From: Gloeopeniophorella convolvens
Lineage: Eukaryota > Basidiomycota > Agaricomycetes > Russulales
DNA: 64,000 bases
NCBI GenBank assembly: GCA_022496205.1
Contig: WTXD01000004.1
Location: forward strand, 372,001 to 436,000
Reading direction: 5' to 3'
How positions within the stretch are numbered: the first letter of the stretch is position 1; every line of letters begins with the position of its first letter. A program made the translations under genes and the position numbers. Shown one piece after another: positions 1 to 12,311 of the stretch. The notes beneath the pieces are model-generated. The model worked only from the letters and a program-made list of their open reading frames with translations, searched no databases and was not told the origin of the DNA.

Positions 1-170
1 TTGTTTGGTCATGCATGTCAACTGGGATTGCTATCATTCATCTGTCCATCCATTGTGTGTTTGTCCGTTAACCTATGAGAACAGTGTTTGAAACAGACCA
101 TATTGAAATTCCGTCGGAGTAGGACTGAGTAGTGGTGTGTCAGAACTTGCTTTGGCGAGGGGTATGACTC

Positions 171-1731
171 CTAGACAGCATCCCAATGGTCAACGAGGAC
201 AACATCCCCTATGCACAAAGTGCCCGGAGCCTCGGGTACTGCGTTGCAGCCAAAGCAGGAGTACCCAGGCCTTCCAGGATCAAGGTCTACCCGGTATTGC
301 AGAAGTGGCTTCGAGGGTATGGACATGTTGCGAACCCCGGACCTAGGGTCGATATTGGGTAGCTGGGACGCGTGTCAACCCGCTCTGGATGCACAGGGTG
401 CGGGACGTCTACGCACCAGGCACCGCGTGCACTTGGACACAAGCGTAAACTTGGCGCTCTGGTCTGACTCGCCCTTCCCGGAGCGAATGGAGATCTCTTT
501 CCACATGTCTTCGGCAAAGGGTTGGCCTGAACCCTCGAACACGACATTAGGCCGGTATCTGACACGATGCGGCTTATTATCGCCGGCTTTACGGCGGAGG
601 CGGGAACAGCGTACCTCTCAATCACGATCGACTTGGGGTCCCACCGCTTCAACTCCTCGTCTTTCTGCTCTCGACACCACTTCGCAACGAGGCTCTGGAC
701 ACCCTGAATGCTTTCCTCACTTGCCACAAGTATCGGGTATGCGTCTTGATATGCAACCGAGGCACTAAGTTTAGGGAACGACCACGTCGGTGGTGCAGGG
801 CGCGTGCGGGGGCCCTTGTACATGAGATGCACCGGCTTGCCGACGAATCGGCTGAGCACATCCGAGCAATAGGAAGGGTCGGGGCTCGAGGTAGGGTGCG
901 CCTGTGTGATATAGCCGTCGATCTCTGTGAAGGAGAACACGCTGCAGTCGTCCACCCTAGCAAGAATTGTCAGCACGTCCGCATGCAGGGCGTCCGATTA
1001 CCTACAGCGTCCAGGTCTTGAGGGTAGAGGTGGAGGGCCGCAGAGGCACCGAGAACGTCTCGCAGCCGGACCCTGCAGGGAAGCTCAATTCGAGCCGCCC
1101 ACCCGACGTTGCGTCTGAGGGATCTCTAATGATCCGAGGAGTTACAAGGACTAGCTATTGCTTTATCTTTGAGCCATAGAAGGGTTCACATTGGTAGGCA
1201 AGACATGCCTTTGGCAAAGCCCTGGCTGTCAGGATCTTGTGGGAAGTAGCTTCGACAATGGACCAGGTGCGATCGAACTCGAGACCCGAAGGAGTGTATG
1301 CGACCTCAGAGACGGGGATGCCGCGACAACTCTGCACCACAGGTTCACCCATGGGTACAGATGCCGCGCCCTCGCGAATTGTGAAGGCTCTAACATCAAA
1401 GACGCACCTTGACTGGATATATGAATATGCGTGAGACATGCACTTTCCCAGCGTCCACCCTCGCCGACAACGCGTCTTGATCTTTGGCATTGAAGGCGGC
1501 AACAAATGAGGAAGCGCTGTCACCCGAGTCCGAGAGAACCGCAGAGCTCCTTGGACTAACGGGAGCGCTATGGGTCCTGCGCCTCGATGAGAGTGTTATG
1601 ACCAGACTAACTATCACACCCGCGATGATGGTGGAGATAAGAAGCCAGTTTGGAAGAGGCAGCTGCTGAGGCCGCAGCGCAACCAGCTTTTGAAGTGTTC
1701 TCGACATTATTAGTAACTGACAGACCCCCAC
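171..1731 (-). CDS. MOSC domain protein, mARC-like molybdenum enzyme
   Basis: Likely a molybdenum-cofactor sulfurase-type MOSC protein related to the mitochondrial amidoxime reducing component. The N-terminus has a hydrophobic segment (LLISTIIAGVIVSLVITL) followed by basic residues, as in membrane-anchored mARC. Next comes the MOSC N-terminal beta-barrel (IFIYPVK, then a stretch ending GLEFDRTWSIVE), then the MOSC domain with RYRPNVVFEG, PFAEDMWKEI and the conserved cysteine in KCTRCLLPN. I resolved introns at 559-614 (restores IERYRPN), between VSKCTRCL and LPNIDP, and before VDDCSVFSF. The protein ends FGCNAVPEAP...VDHWDAV at 171. The start could also be the second Met at 1707. It lies 78 bp downstream of the Trs85 stop in the same orientation. 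Family assignment is firm; the substrate is not known. Confidence 0.85.
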
Positions 1732-1809
1732 TGGAAAAGTGTACTTTCGACGCCGGGTGAATGTTACGGATTTTATGTGTCACGTGAGATTAACTGGTGT
1801 CGACGACAA

Positions 1810-4800
1810 TTATAGCGGTGCCGTAGATGTTACTGTGATGCTAGTACAAGACCTACGGTCCGTAGGAGGATTAACCACGTAACGGTACGCCGTCTGCCAA
1901 CCCTGTCCCGTCATCTGACCGACCTCAACTTCGAGTTGCCAACCTTCCACGGTATATGTATCGGGCTGGGTAACGTGCAGGGTGGGCTGGATTGTAGTAT
2001 GCTCTAATGGCTCCAGTATCCCGCGGAATGTAAGGCGGCCGATCCACGCAGGTGGCGCGAGCTCCCTGCAGGGCTATTTTACAAGACCGTTTTAATAAGG
2101 GGAAGTAAGATGACGCACTCTGAGCCTGGGACACGGGCATCTCTGGAGTCGGATGCAAGCTTGAGAGTGTACTTGGACGGATGTGTCATGGAGAAGTTTC
2201 TCAACGTCATCGACACAGGAATAAGGCAGTGTCTGCTGAGTCCTGTAAGTAGGTAAAGAAAGACTGACTGAACAATCGATACGGACGATTTGGAAAAGTC
2301 GTGATTGATGGCTTCTGGCTCGGTGGTCACCAGCGAGATGGGATTTACCTCCGAATTCCATTCGCATGTCCGAATAGCCTCGAGGACGTTATCCTTCTCT
2401 CTCTGGGTTTCCGCGTACATACTGCGTTTCACTTTCATTGCTTCAACTTGCTGTATGATGGTGTTGAGCTTCCCGTGCTCTGCTCCGACGTTGGCGCCTG
2501 AGACAAGAACATGGCCCATGCGCCCTTCCGAGGGAATATCCCAGAACAAGACGGCATCTAGTGAATGAGGATGATACAATGGAAAAATATGGGGGTATAA
2601 AGTGGAGGCAATGTAAGGGTGCTGTGATACTAGATCGCGTAAAACGACGTTCTGGCGGCCTTGAGAGAGCAATGACATCGTGGAACGGGCTAGGATGGAA
2701 CGTGTGGGTGTCTTGTAGCTCATCAGACAGGAGCGCGAGCGAACTGCCTATGTGCTGACCTCAGATACATAATCGCAAGAAAGGGTGATTGACGGAGGGT
2801 TAGATTCTTCTATTGACTGTCCCTGGAGGATTTGCGCGAGCTTGCCGGTTACGAACTGGAAAATGTCGCCAAAGCGCGGTAAATCTTCGCGAGGCTTGAC
2901 ACCAAGTAGCGAGTGGACGCTCTGGCTTGGGAGCAAGGTGGTACTAAGGGGATGTCACGACTCAGCTGGGTCCCATGCCAAGAGAGTTTGCAGCATACCG
3001 TCTGATGGTGCCGAGAGGAGTACAAGACCATGTTGGGCTCATGGTAACTACCTGGGAAATATCCACTGGCGTGGAACCAGAATTGTTCCGGATATCAACG
3101 TATGAAGTGAACAAGTGTTCTGGCTCTTGGCAAGGCGCGAACGTTAACGATGCCGATAGCAAAGGTTGAACCTCAAAGAAACGGGTGACCCTGACGCAGT
3201 GGAATGGCAAGCCTTCTTTCTGAAGGTTTGGATCAGAGGCATTGATATTCTTGGTTGCGAAGGAGTAACGAACCTCTCGGTAGGCAAGCATGAGGCAGAG
3301 ATCTTGCTCGCCGATCTTGCTTGCGTAGAGAACGAAGGAGAACTCAAAGTTGGCGCCTGAAACGAGTGACGAATCGTCTGTGGAGCCCAGTGGTATCCTT
3401 TGAGGATCCCGAGGCGTCAATGAGTAATTACAGTCGGCAACCACAGTACTAGACGTGGGGATTTCAACTGGGAGGCTGTCAGCATTCTGGCGCCCTTGGA
3501 GAGATTCGTTTACTTACTTGGTGCCAGTTTATCAGATTCATCTATCCAGAACTCGTCGTCCTGTCCACCAACGAGCCAGGCTTCACCTATTGGTCGAATG
3601 CCAACGTTTGATAACCATACGCGCATGGGCCTGCGCTCTCCGTGATAGAGCACTAGTCGGTCGTCTTCGGAGAACTCAGCTGAGAGCCGCTGACTAGCAT
3701 CCTCGACCTCGACTTTGACTACATTATCTGGGGCATACACTTTGTTCTGTCGTTGGTGGGGGGTGTCTTGAAGTCTCCGACCTCGCGATGCTATAGACTC
3801 GGATGCGGGAAGCAGGGATAGGAAGAGATACGAGACCCCTGTTATCTGCAGCTCCGTGGGTCGCTTCGCTCGGACAGACATCGGAACCTTCGCTCAAGAA
3901 GATCAGACACGCATATGGTGAGTTGTTAGCGACCCTCACAGTGCGAATTTCCTTCGGTCCGAGGACGATGTCATCCAAAACCTCGACGTCGACGATATCC
4001 GGGCTCCAATCTACATCGTTTGGGAGTCCAGTCACAATCAGAGTGAGTTTCGAGAGATTGACATCCGAGCTGAATGGGTTATGGACCACGATATCCACCC
4101 AGAAGGCCTCTGCAAACCCATCAGCGCAGTCAGATGGTAATATTGTGCAATCGAACCTTCCACTAATGCCTTCCCCGTGCGGTTGAGTGGCTCTTTACCC
4201 TTCATCTTCCAAAACGAAGTCCAAGTCTCTTCGCGCGATTGCCACACAAGTGGATCACCTCCGACTGAATCTCCCGGTAATCTCAAACGGGTGAGCCGGG
4301 CATTAAAGAATGTCACGGGGAGTTTCAGGTCCGATGTACTGAAGTCATCGTCAGAATTATCTCTCAAGTGCTGTCCTGCTGAGTAAGGCGTTGTGCGTCG
4401 CAGCCGTGCAGAACAAATACCTGGAAAGCCACCCGGAAATCATCCAAGAAGACCTTATCCATCGTGAGGCTCTTCGGCATCTCCAATACGTCATCTGTTT
4501 GTGGTGTTGCTCCCGAGTAACCTCCTAGAAGCGACAAGAAGAATTGCACAGCCCGCCGTGTTTCACCAGTTGTGTAGTGCAGGCGACCTGTTTTCCAAAG
4601 CATTAGGCTTGGCTGAGAAGAACGGCATGTGTGCCTTGTACATACCCAGCGCATGCTCCAGTCCGGGAAGGATCCCATCGAACCGAGCCAATTTCCGGGT
4701 TTCGGCCCCTTCGCTATCCCAGAACGAAGGCGAAAGGCCCTTTTCGGGGGAATTCTGGTACAACTCGTGCGCCCTGCGTAGGAAATATACCGTGAGGGGT

Positions 4801-6734
4801 TTCTGTCCGCTCAGTCAACGACGTGGCAGGTCATCGCAGAGATCCAAACGCACTATACCCGATTTCTCGAGACGGTTGGCAGCAAATAGGTACCACAGCG
4901 CAGCCCGTCGCTGGGCCTGCCGGCGAGAACTGAGGTGCGCCGCTTGGGCGAGCAAGATAGCTGATGGAGGTTCCTCTCCCTTCGAATGCTATGCGTAAGT
5001 AGTCGCAATAGCTGGGCCGCCCTGTTGGTACGTACTGAAGAAGCGGCCCAGACTAGCCATCGGTCTCCCTCAAGGATGCTTCCCAAGAAGTCAGCGCTAG
5101 TAATGGCGGCTTCCCAGCGTACTGCGTATGTGAGTGCGCGGAGCTGGGCAGAAGCCGACGCTTCGGCACCCGGGGGTGTGATCGTCGAGATCGCATGCGT
5201 GGCATGGAGATTGATGGCAGGTGACGGCGAGAGAAGCAATGGAAGTATTTCCTTTAGAAAAAATAAGTTGAGTGCAGCCATCCTCACAGACTGGTTGGCA
5301 CGTCTTACAGATCCCCCCTTCCCGTCTTTCCTCAGTGCTTCCCATACGCTGACGGCTAGCTTCAGGTCGCCCAATATAGTAGCAAATTCTGCTAGCCGTC
5401 TTTGTTGACTGGGTGGTGGATAGCCACCAGTGATGCTTGCTATGGACGCCTGGGATCCCGACCGAGTTCTTGAAGTCACTGATGAGATCGATGGGTTGGA
5501 TGTATGGGTAGGTGCTGGAGACACAGCTCCCGAGCCAAAAAGTCGGCGGGTGGAAGAGAAAAGGCGAGAGGGCAGGCGACGTGTAGAAGAGAACTGCGCA
5601 CAGACGAAGTCAGAACCTGGACGGATAAATGAGGAGTGTGTCACATTTTCGTTCCATTCCATGACACATTTCTCCATCCATGGGATTAGGCTCATTGCGA
5701 CGAACTCTCTGACAAACTTTGCGGTCTGCTGAATGTCCTGTTCGCCCATGCAGAGCGCATTCAGTTCATTGTTTAACCTCGGAGCGGAATCCGACTTCGG
5801 CCTTGATGGGTCAGGTGTCTGCAATGCTGACTGAGGGATCGGCGGCAGTCGCGGAGGGATCATGGGGACAGGTACTGAAGGTGGTGGTGGAGACGGAAGT
5901 GCGAGCGGAAGTAAATAACTATGCAGGCCATACTGCTTCTTCACAGCATTGAAAAGGGCTCCCGCTCTGCATGGCGTAAGTCCAGAAAGACGAAGGGAGA
6001 GAAGTCACACACTCTTCATCGGACAAGGGCGAGTTTTCCGGGTGAATGATCAACGAGTAACGCAGGTGCGTATTATCCACCCAAGAAGGTAATTCTATGG
6101 GACGAGAGTGTAGCTGCGCGAGGGTCTGCAAAGGGTTCGGCAGCATGGTGGAAACAGCCAGGACAACTGCGCGTAGATCGTAAATTAGGAGTGTGTGCAG
6201 TAAAAGACGGTAGAAGGATGTACCTGCCACGGGATGATTCCACCCTTCAGACTTGGAAGGAATATGGTCCCCCTCAACGCAATGGCGCACCTCGTTCCAC
6301 CATGGGGTCCTTGGGTTATTAGCTCGGTCATTCTCCGCCGCGGCTGCGCCTCCGTGCTCCCAATCTTCCACCCACTTAGAGCACCTGGTCGATATGCGTG
6401 CACTGATCCAGTCAATTGTCCTTCCTGCGCGTTGTTCCTCGTCCTCACGACATCCCTGTTCTATTTCTTCTAAGGAGGAAAAGCGCAAAGCAAAGGACGT
6501 GAGTGGAACTGGCGTTAACGATGTTGTTCTAGTCGTAACTTGGATATACATGTATATCAGCTATGGACATGCGCCGAACGAGAACATACCTTGTGGCAAC
6601 GGAGAGAATGATTGAAGGATTTGAGGTAGCGGTGGTAGTGACAATGAGGAAAGAAGATCAGTCAAGTCCGGGGACGAAAGGATGCATATATGAGGACCGA
6701 GCGAAGGCGGGAGGACAGGCGAAGTCCGTGCCAT
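1810..6734 (-). CDS. TRS85: TRAPP complex subunit Trs85/TRAPPC8
   Basis: TRAPPIII-specific subunit, which acts with the Ypt1/Rab1 exchange factor in ER-Golgi traffic and autophagy. The start is an ATG at 6734 (MARTSPVLPPSL), spliced to a second exon beginning VTTRTTSLTPVP. The middle exon (4853-5944) has the TRAPPC8 signature: a Ser/Arg-rich linker, then RRLAEFATILGDLKLAV and WEALRKDGKGG, followed by LLLSPSPAINLHATHAIST. The C-terminal beta-sandwich part includes GHVLVSGANVGAEHGKLN and ends VTQPDTYTVEGWQLEVEV...TSTAPL at 1810. The coding region is split by many short introns, and I checked only those at the ends. The size (well over 1,000 residues) fits the family. Confidence in identity is high; internal junctions are approximate. 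Confidence 0.85.
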
Positions 6735-7038
6735 CGAGTAGGGAAGGGAATTCCGTCAACTTGGTCCGACTCTGTCAACGAGTCCCGCGTCGCAGATTAA
6801 CGCACGCAAGTCTGGCTGGCGACTTGGCAGATGGAGCTGACGCGACGGAATGTGCACAGAGCTCCGGCCCGAGCCTACATGCTTTATGACCTGCGCTTGC
6901 AATAATATATTTAGATCCAAGGTTCATGTATTCAAGGTTCCAGACTAGATTACAGTGCAACAAGCCTACAAGATCCTACACAGTGCGAAACCCACAAACA
7001 GAATGCACATACAACCATGACAAAAACGGAAGGGACGA
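6735..7038. other. Intergenic, Trs85 5' flank / WW gene 3' flank
   Basis: About 300 bases between the Trs85 start and the stop of the WW-domain gene, both on the minus strand. I see no supported coding sequence, RNA gene or repeat. Confidence 0.5.
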
Positions 7039-7903
7039 TCAGAACCCGCCAATCACGTCACCCAAAAGTAATCCACCGGCCAGGGCACCGAGCAGAGGAA
7101 GTGCGGAACCCCCACCGAAACCACCGCCACCGCCGAAACCGCCGCCCCGACGTTGCTGGACGGGGTAACCACCGTAACCATAACCGTAACCTCCACCGTA
7201 GCCCGGTCCGTACGCATCGTACGGGTTCCCTGGGGGCGGACCGTAACGTTGTTGCGAAGGCCCCGCAGCGTAAAGATGTTGATTGTAGAGCGCTTGCTGC
7301 TGAGCGTAGCGTTCCTGTTCCTGGGCATATCGCGCTTGTTGAGCCCGGAGCAGCTCTGCTCGTTGCTTGCGCCTCTCGGCTTCAATCTGATGCGCAGTTG
7401 ATTGTCAGCCCGATGACAGTGGTGATTCATCGCAACGTGCACTCACCCTCGCTTGCTCGCGCTTGTACGTCTCACGCTCCTCCTTGGTTCCAATAGCCTT
7501 GTCTTTCAGCTTGCCGAAAAACCCTCGCTTCTCCTTTCCCTTCCCCTTCTTCGACAAGTCGGTGGGATCATGGTGGTCGTCTGAGACCATGCTGTCATTA
7601 TCCTGACCATTGAAAGAATGGCGGCGGGTGGGCTTAGAGGGAGTGTCCTTTGTGTCGCGACGCTGCTGTACTATGTTGCCGACCTTCTCTTTGACATCGG
7701 GATGCTCTCGAAGATACTGTTCATCCTCATATGGGTGTGTCCAAATGGCGCGTGGGGGATCCGCTTTCGTATCCACCTGAAGAGAGGTGAGATATGGGTA
7801 TAGGACAGAGGGTGGAGCGACATACCCAGAAGGGATGGCTTGACGTTGGATCAAATTCCTGGACCCAGCCATAGGGCAGGGGGAGCTGTTCTTCTGAGGA
7901 CAT
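7039..7903 (-). CDS. WW domain protein with Gln/Tyr- and Gly-rich tail
   Basis: The protein starts at 7903 with MSSEEQLPLPYGW. One WW domain lies within about the first 45 residues: LPYGWVQEFDPTS, then HPFWVDTKADPPRAIWTHP. The second and third aromatic positions are joined only after removing an intron that starts just after HPFW. A charged middle follows (KKGKGKEKRGFFGKLKDKA), then a coiled-coil-like Arg/Glu/Gln stretch after a second intron near 7440, and a Gly/Tyr-rich low-complexity tail (GYGGGYGYGYGGYP). It ends with a hydrophobic patch, LLGALAGGLLLGDVIGGF. WW domains bind proline-rich ligands. The glycine-rich end resembles that of fungal membrane- or aggregation-associated proteins, but no function can be assigned. 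It is a single gene on the minus strand. Confidence 0.8.
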
Positions 7904-8423
7904 GGTGGGTGGATCGCGGGAGTGTTGGTATGCCGCTGCCTGCTCCGTTCAGGCGGTTTATATCGGTATGATTACGCTCCGCACGCAGTTGTCATAGCCT
8001 CACATCACGTGCACTTGGTCAGGCAGTGCACCTCCGTTCAAGCGGGCTGGAGCCAACACCGCTTCTCTATAATCCAGCCTGCGGCATCACGTTAACCCAC
8101 TTTACTGCCGTTCGTCCGCAGTGCTGACGTCCCAGTGAGCCCGTCACTATCCGCGTGCAAGCAAGCAGCAAGTTGGAGAGTGAAGCTTGAAGCCGTGTCC
8201 ATCGTGCCTGCCTCAGAGCGCTCGTAGTAGTTCCGAGATCGCCGATTACGACATTGACATGTACGCCCGGCTAGACACTTGACAGACTGATCGCACACTT
8301 TCGCATGGAATTGACACGGTCGAGGAGCTATTACGGTACATCCAGACTGCATACGTGTGAACAAGCACAATAGATACTACATCTGGAATGCTGCGACAGC
8401 AGGGCGGCGTGGGCGGGGAAAAA
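7904..8423. other. Intergenic region, nothing recognised
   Basis: About 520 bases between two minus-strand genes; it serves as 5' flank of the WW-domain gene. It has a single CACGTG hexamer at 8006-8011. I see no gene, RNA or repeat I can support. Confidence 0.4.
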
Positions 8424-9324
8424 TCAATATCTATGTTCTCGAAGGTCATTAATCATCTCTTGGATCTTCTTGATCTTCTGGTCTGTGGGCATCTGAAGTT
8501 CGCCGGCGTGAGTGCGGGGTAGTGCATTCCTATTCCATGGTGCAGCATACCTCGCAAAACACCCGCATCTTGTCCCCACGACGTGCGTCAACGTCGTGAC
8601 CTCGGATGTACTCCTCAACAAAGGGGGCAGTGTCATCACGCGCGTTTTTACGCTCAGACCGCGTGTCTTCCTGGCGCATGCTGGTAGCGCTGCTGGCTCC
8701 CCGTGCACAGTGATTTGCATGCCGCACACCAGAGAGGCCCATTGCGAGGGGCTTGCCCCATGCGCCCGGAGCAGGAGTCCAATCCTCGCCAGGAGCGTGC
8801 AACTCCCATGCGTCGTTCGTAGGAGCAGCCCATGGGTCCTGCTTCGCCCTGTCAGCCCATTCCTCTTCTTGTTTGTCCAAGAATTCATGCATAGGTTCAG
8901 TTTCTTCACCGCGCTCAGCAGCTTCGAGTCCTTTCCTCCAGTGGTGTATCAGGTTGAGGGACCACTCCGTCCAGTGACCATCCTCGTGCCCACTTATGCC
9001 GAGGTCTGCGAGCATACTGTGTGTGGGCTTCCTGCCCATAGACGTGGTCACTTGGAGGTCGCTGGCTCCTGCTTTCATCGCATGCTGAGGTGCGACTTCA
9101 TGGTTCATGGCCTGCTTCGCAGTCATGGCAGAGTCCACCTTGCAGATGCTGCAAAGCCACATCCCATTTCCAGCATCCGTGAAGTCTGTCGCGGGTTGAG
9201 TCTGGCCCCTGAGTAATGAAAGTGGGACGCACTCTGGGGATACTTGAAGTGAGCCGATACTGGCGGCATGCTTCATGGGCACAACGAAGCAAGGCTCCAG
9301 ATACCACGATGCAGGGAAGCGCAA
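8424..9324 (-). CDS. Zinc-finger protein of unknown function
   Basis: Not assigned to a named family. The N-terminal third has a single U1/C2H2-like finger: MWLCSICKVDSAMT followed by AKQAMNHEVAPQHAMKA, giving C-x2-C and two later His residues. The rest is acidic and Trp-rich (EEEWADRAKQDPWAAPTNDAW). The last intron removes a segment after VFCE and joins it to MPTDQKIKKIQEM, ending REHRY at 8424. That puts a second Cys pair, FCEVC, across or next to the exon end. The start is uncertain: Met codons at 9324 and 9276 are in frame, and a further upstream exon is possible. Related proteins are, as far as I recall, fungal and uncharacterised. A nucleic-acid role is only inferred from the finger. 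Confidence 0.65.
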
Positions 9325-9956
9325 GAGGGCTGCTGCGGTAGAGCGCAGTCCTCAAAAGATATCGATGAGAGAACTCGGGGAAGAGAGTTGCATACCCAGA
9401 TGAGCAGGCTGCGGGCTGCTGCATGACCCGAGGGCCAAAATAACCGCCATATAGTAGTTAAGCGGGCGCCTATAGGCGCTTATCCGAAGTGATGAAGTTA
9501 CAGAGACCCCGTACACCCGAATGCCTGGATCGTCAGGCTCACTGGCCCGCGGCGCTGTGGTTGACATTGAGCTAAACGGTATCACATATACTGTTGTTCG
9601 TCATAGGGCGGTCCGACTAGCTAGTAGCGGCTCGAGTTACGCGAGAGGACCTGCTGCTTCATGGACATCTGCACCTCGGACTCTACGGTCTCCCTCGCGG
9701 GTCAACTTTCACGCGTCGAGCCCCAGGCTCACCCACACATTCGAAGGCGGCGTTTTCAATAAATGAACCCTAGGAACGAACAGCGTCGGATAGCGACTCG
9801 GCGTGCGAATGCATGATTCGCTGGGAAGCTGTGATAGCTTCAACCTTTGCGCATTTGCGCCTGTCCCTGTCTAGTTCTATTCAGACGAACAGAAAGGGTG
9901 GCGCTGGCACCAGTGCGCGATTGGATAACCCAATCGAATTCAACTGTCCGCATTTA
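9325..9956. other. Intergenic region, nothing recognised
   Basis: About 630 bases between the zinc-finger gene start and the stop of the LCCL gene. The open frames here are short and have no family motif or intron-consistent extension. I see no RNA gene or repeat. Confidence 0.4.
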
Positions 9957-12044
9957 TCAGGAGGGTCCCGGAAGTGGATCCGCCCATGTCCCATTCGCCC
10001 AAAGCGTCGCCGCCTTCGTAAAGTCGCCAGCCACACTACCATTCGTGAACTGAAGATAAATACTTAACCTCATGTTCAATGCACTCCAAAGAGAGGGTAC
10101 GCACTGCTAGCCTGAAAAAGTGTGGCAAACCGCCTTGTAGAGCAGCCAGAGAGTAGTTGAGAGCCGTGCCCACGTAGCGCTCTACATCGTCCACCAACAA
10201 AGCAAAGCCATCCCAGCTCTCCCCATCTGGAAGTGGAGACCAAGATACAGTCTGGTTGGAGAAGGGGACAGAGGAATTGAAGGTGGTCGCATTGGTGACA
10301 AAACTTGGTAAATCAGTGCCAAAAACGCCATCTCGTCTCAGCTGCAGGATGTCAGCGTAGGCTCGTTCCGCAGCAAATCAAACCCTTACCTGGGCTTTGG
10401 TCTGGAACATGGAATCGAAATCAAACGCGGCGGTTCCGTTCAGGAAGAGCCCTAATAGAAACCCTTGGTAGAGTGCAGAAAGCCTCGTAGGGAATGCGGT
10501 CCCGGGCATTAGAACTATTGCAATGATGTAGTGATGGATTCGTAGGTTTAGGGTAGGCAAGAGGGAAATGACGAGTGTCACTAGCCCCCGAGAGCGTACC
10601 ACCCAAGGTAATACGGGAGCCATCCGGTTTCGCGGATGACTCGGAGTTGATTAACAACAAGGACGAACAGTACAAGGACGATGATGATGAGTGCAGTGAT
10701 GCCCCCGGATTGCACCTTGATATCCGCGGCAGTCAAGCGGTCTATTGGAATCCTCTCGGTGGTGAGGTTTGCCAGCACGGTAACCCAGTAAGGTCCAAGA
10801 TACAAGATGGTGGCTTCGATGGGCATTTTGGCAAACACAGGTAGTACGAACCTGAATGCCAGTCGCCAGAATGCATAACAAACAAAAAGAGCCGGAAGGA
10901 AGGTTCCGAAGCCGTCGGCGATATCGGGAGGAAATGAGCGTGGTTGCGAGAACAAGGTGATGTGCCAAAATCCGATGCAGACCATGCACCAAAATAATAT
11001 GATCGGCTTCGGCCGCAGGACTAGGAATAGGGCGACAGTGATCAGGACGTTGAAGGCCAACGCCTCATTGCGGAGATCTGAGCAATGACCGAAAGGGGAG
11101 GATGCTGAAAATCTGAAGGAGAGTGGGAACGTGGTTGGAAAGGCGAGTGATGTAAGTCCATGAGAGGTACGGGGTAGAAAATCGGTAAAGTTGCCAATGA
11201 GGTTCACAGTGCCACAGCCCCCTCTCGAATCGCTGACAAGGCCCCTAGTTCAGCAGCAATGAGCATGATAACCATCTATAAGTGGAGATAGGCTCACGCT
11301 TGCACAGCAGCTGCACAGAGAAAACTGTCTCCACGGTACGTGAAGTTGGCATCCCCTCCTCCAACAATCAGCGGTTTGAAATTCACTTGCTCGTCTCCAA
11401 TGGTTCGCGGATTGTGGAGCGTAATCGACGCGCATTGAGCCGGACACCGGAAATCGAACGACGAGTCGGTAAATGGAGCGCAACCATCCCCATCCAGACC
11501 GCAACCATCATTCGCAGACCAATAGGCAGATGTGCAGCTGATCCACGATTCCGCAGGGGTCAGGAACGATTGTGTGCGAGAGAAAAATGCAAGCCCAACG
11601 ATGTATACTGCCCCTAAGACCAACAACAGCAAGGGCTTCCCGCTGAGGGAGTGCGTGAGGCGTATCCAGCGGTGCTCAAGCGGTGCGCCGTATTTACGAC
11701 CCCGGAATGTAAATGCAGCAACCCATGGAGTCGGCTCTGCGACGACGGGGGATTAATGAGTACGATAGTCCCAAGCACACGAACGCACCTGGCAATTCGA
11801 CCTTAGGCCTCGGGCCCCTGACATAGTCTACAAACCGAGTCACGCGAGGCCAATTTGACTCTAGCCTGCGTTGAATCTGTGCCCATCGACGGGGCCTGTG
11901 CCAGTTCGGACTCTCGACTTGCGGCAACCCCGCAACTTCCTCTTCAAAAACGTGTACGTGATCATCCTTGGATTGATGGGGGCTCTGCCCTAGCGTACTC
12001 AATGGTGTTCTTTGAAGTGTCGTTGTACTAGAGGTGGCCTCCAT
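9957..12044 (-). CDS. LCCL domain multi-pass membrane protein
   Basis: Fungal LCCL-domain integral membrane protein. It starts MEATSSTTTLQRTPL at 12044 with a cytosolic N-terminus rich in Ser/Pro and basic residues. A hydrophobic segment (LLLVLGAVYIVGLAFF) precedes the extracellular LCCL domain, which carries the Cys pattern FRCPAQCASI, a central GDSFLCAAAVQAG and SRGGCGTVNLIGNF. The downstream half holds several transmembrane segments (ALAFNVLITVALFLVL, ALIIIVLVLFVLVV and others). The C-terminal soluble part runs from LRRDGVFGTDLPSF to the stop at 9957 (final exon FTNGSVAGDF...LPGPS). Related genes are widespread in fungi; their role is not established. At least six exons. The last junction near 10080 is the least certain. 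Confidence 0.8.
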
Positions 12045-12128
12045 GAACCTAGGTAAACGGGTTGTGGTGGGCGGAGTGAGGGTAGCTGTCTGAAGTCAAT
12101 TGCTCATATGCAGCGGGGTGGATTGGCC

Positions 12129-12149
12129 GCGTGTGCGTGTGCGTGTGCA
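12129..12149. repeat. Short GTGTGC microsatellite
   Basis: Three perfect GTGTGC units lie in the short spacer between the LCCL gene and the next minus-strand gene. This is an ordinary simple repeat. Confidence 0.7.
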
Positions 12150-12311
12150 GACAGTAGAGAGGGGCATGCGCAGCAACCGCCGATGATGGCAAATGTTTAC
12201 AAACAAGGGGCTGAGCCGGATTCACTGAGATTCTCGATCGACGCCGGCCGGATGGATATCTCGGCAGCGCGGCTATTGCTACACTACATGATCGATGCCG
12301 GTGCTTGGTGC

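Noticed and set aside
12129..12149. GTGTGC repeat as a possible regulatory or CRISPR-like array
   Set aside because: Three short units only, no spacers; an ordinary microsatellite.
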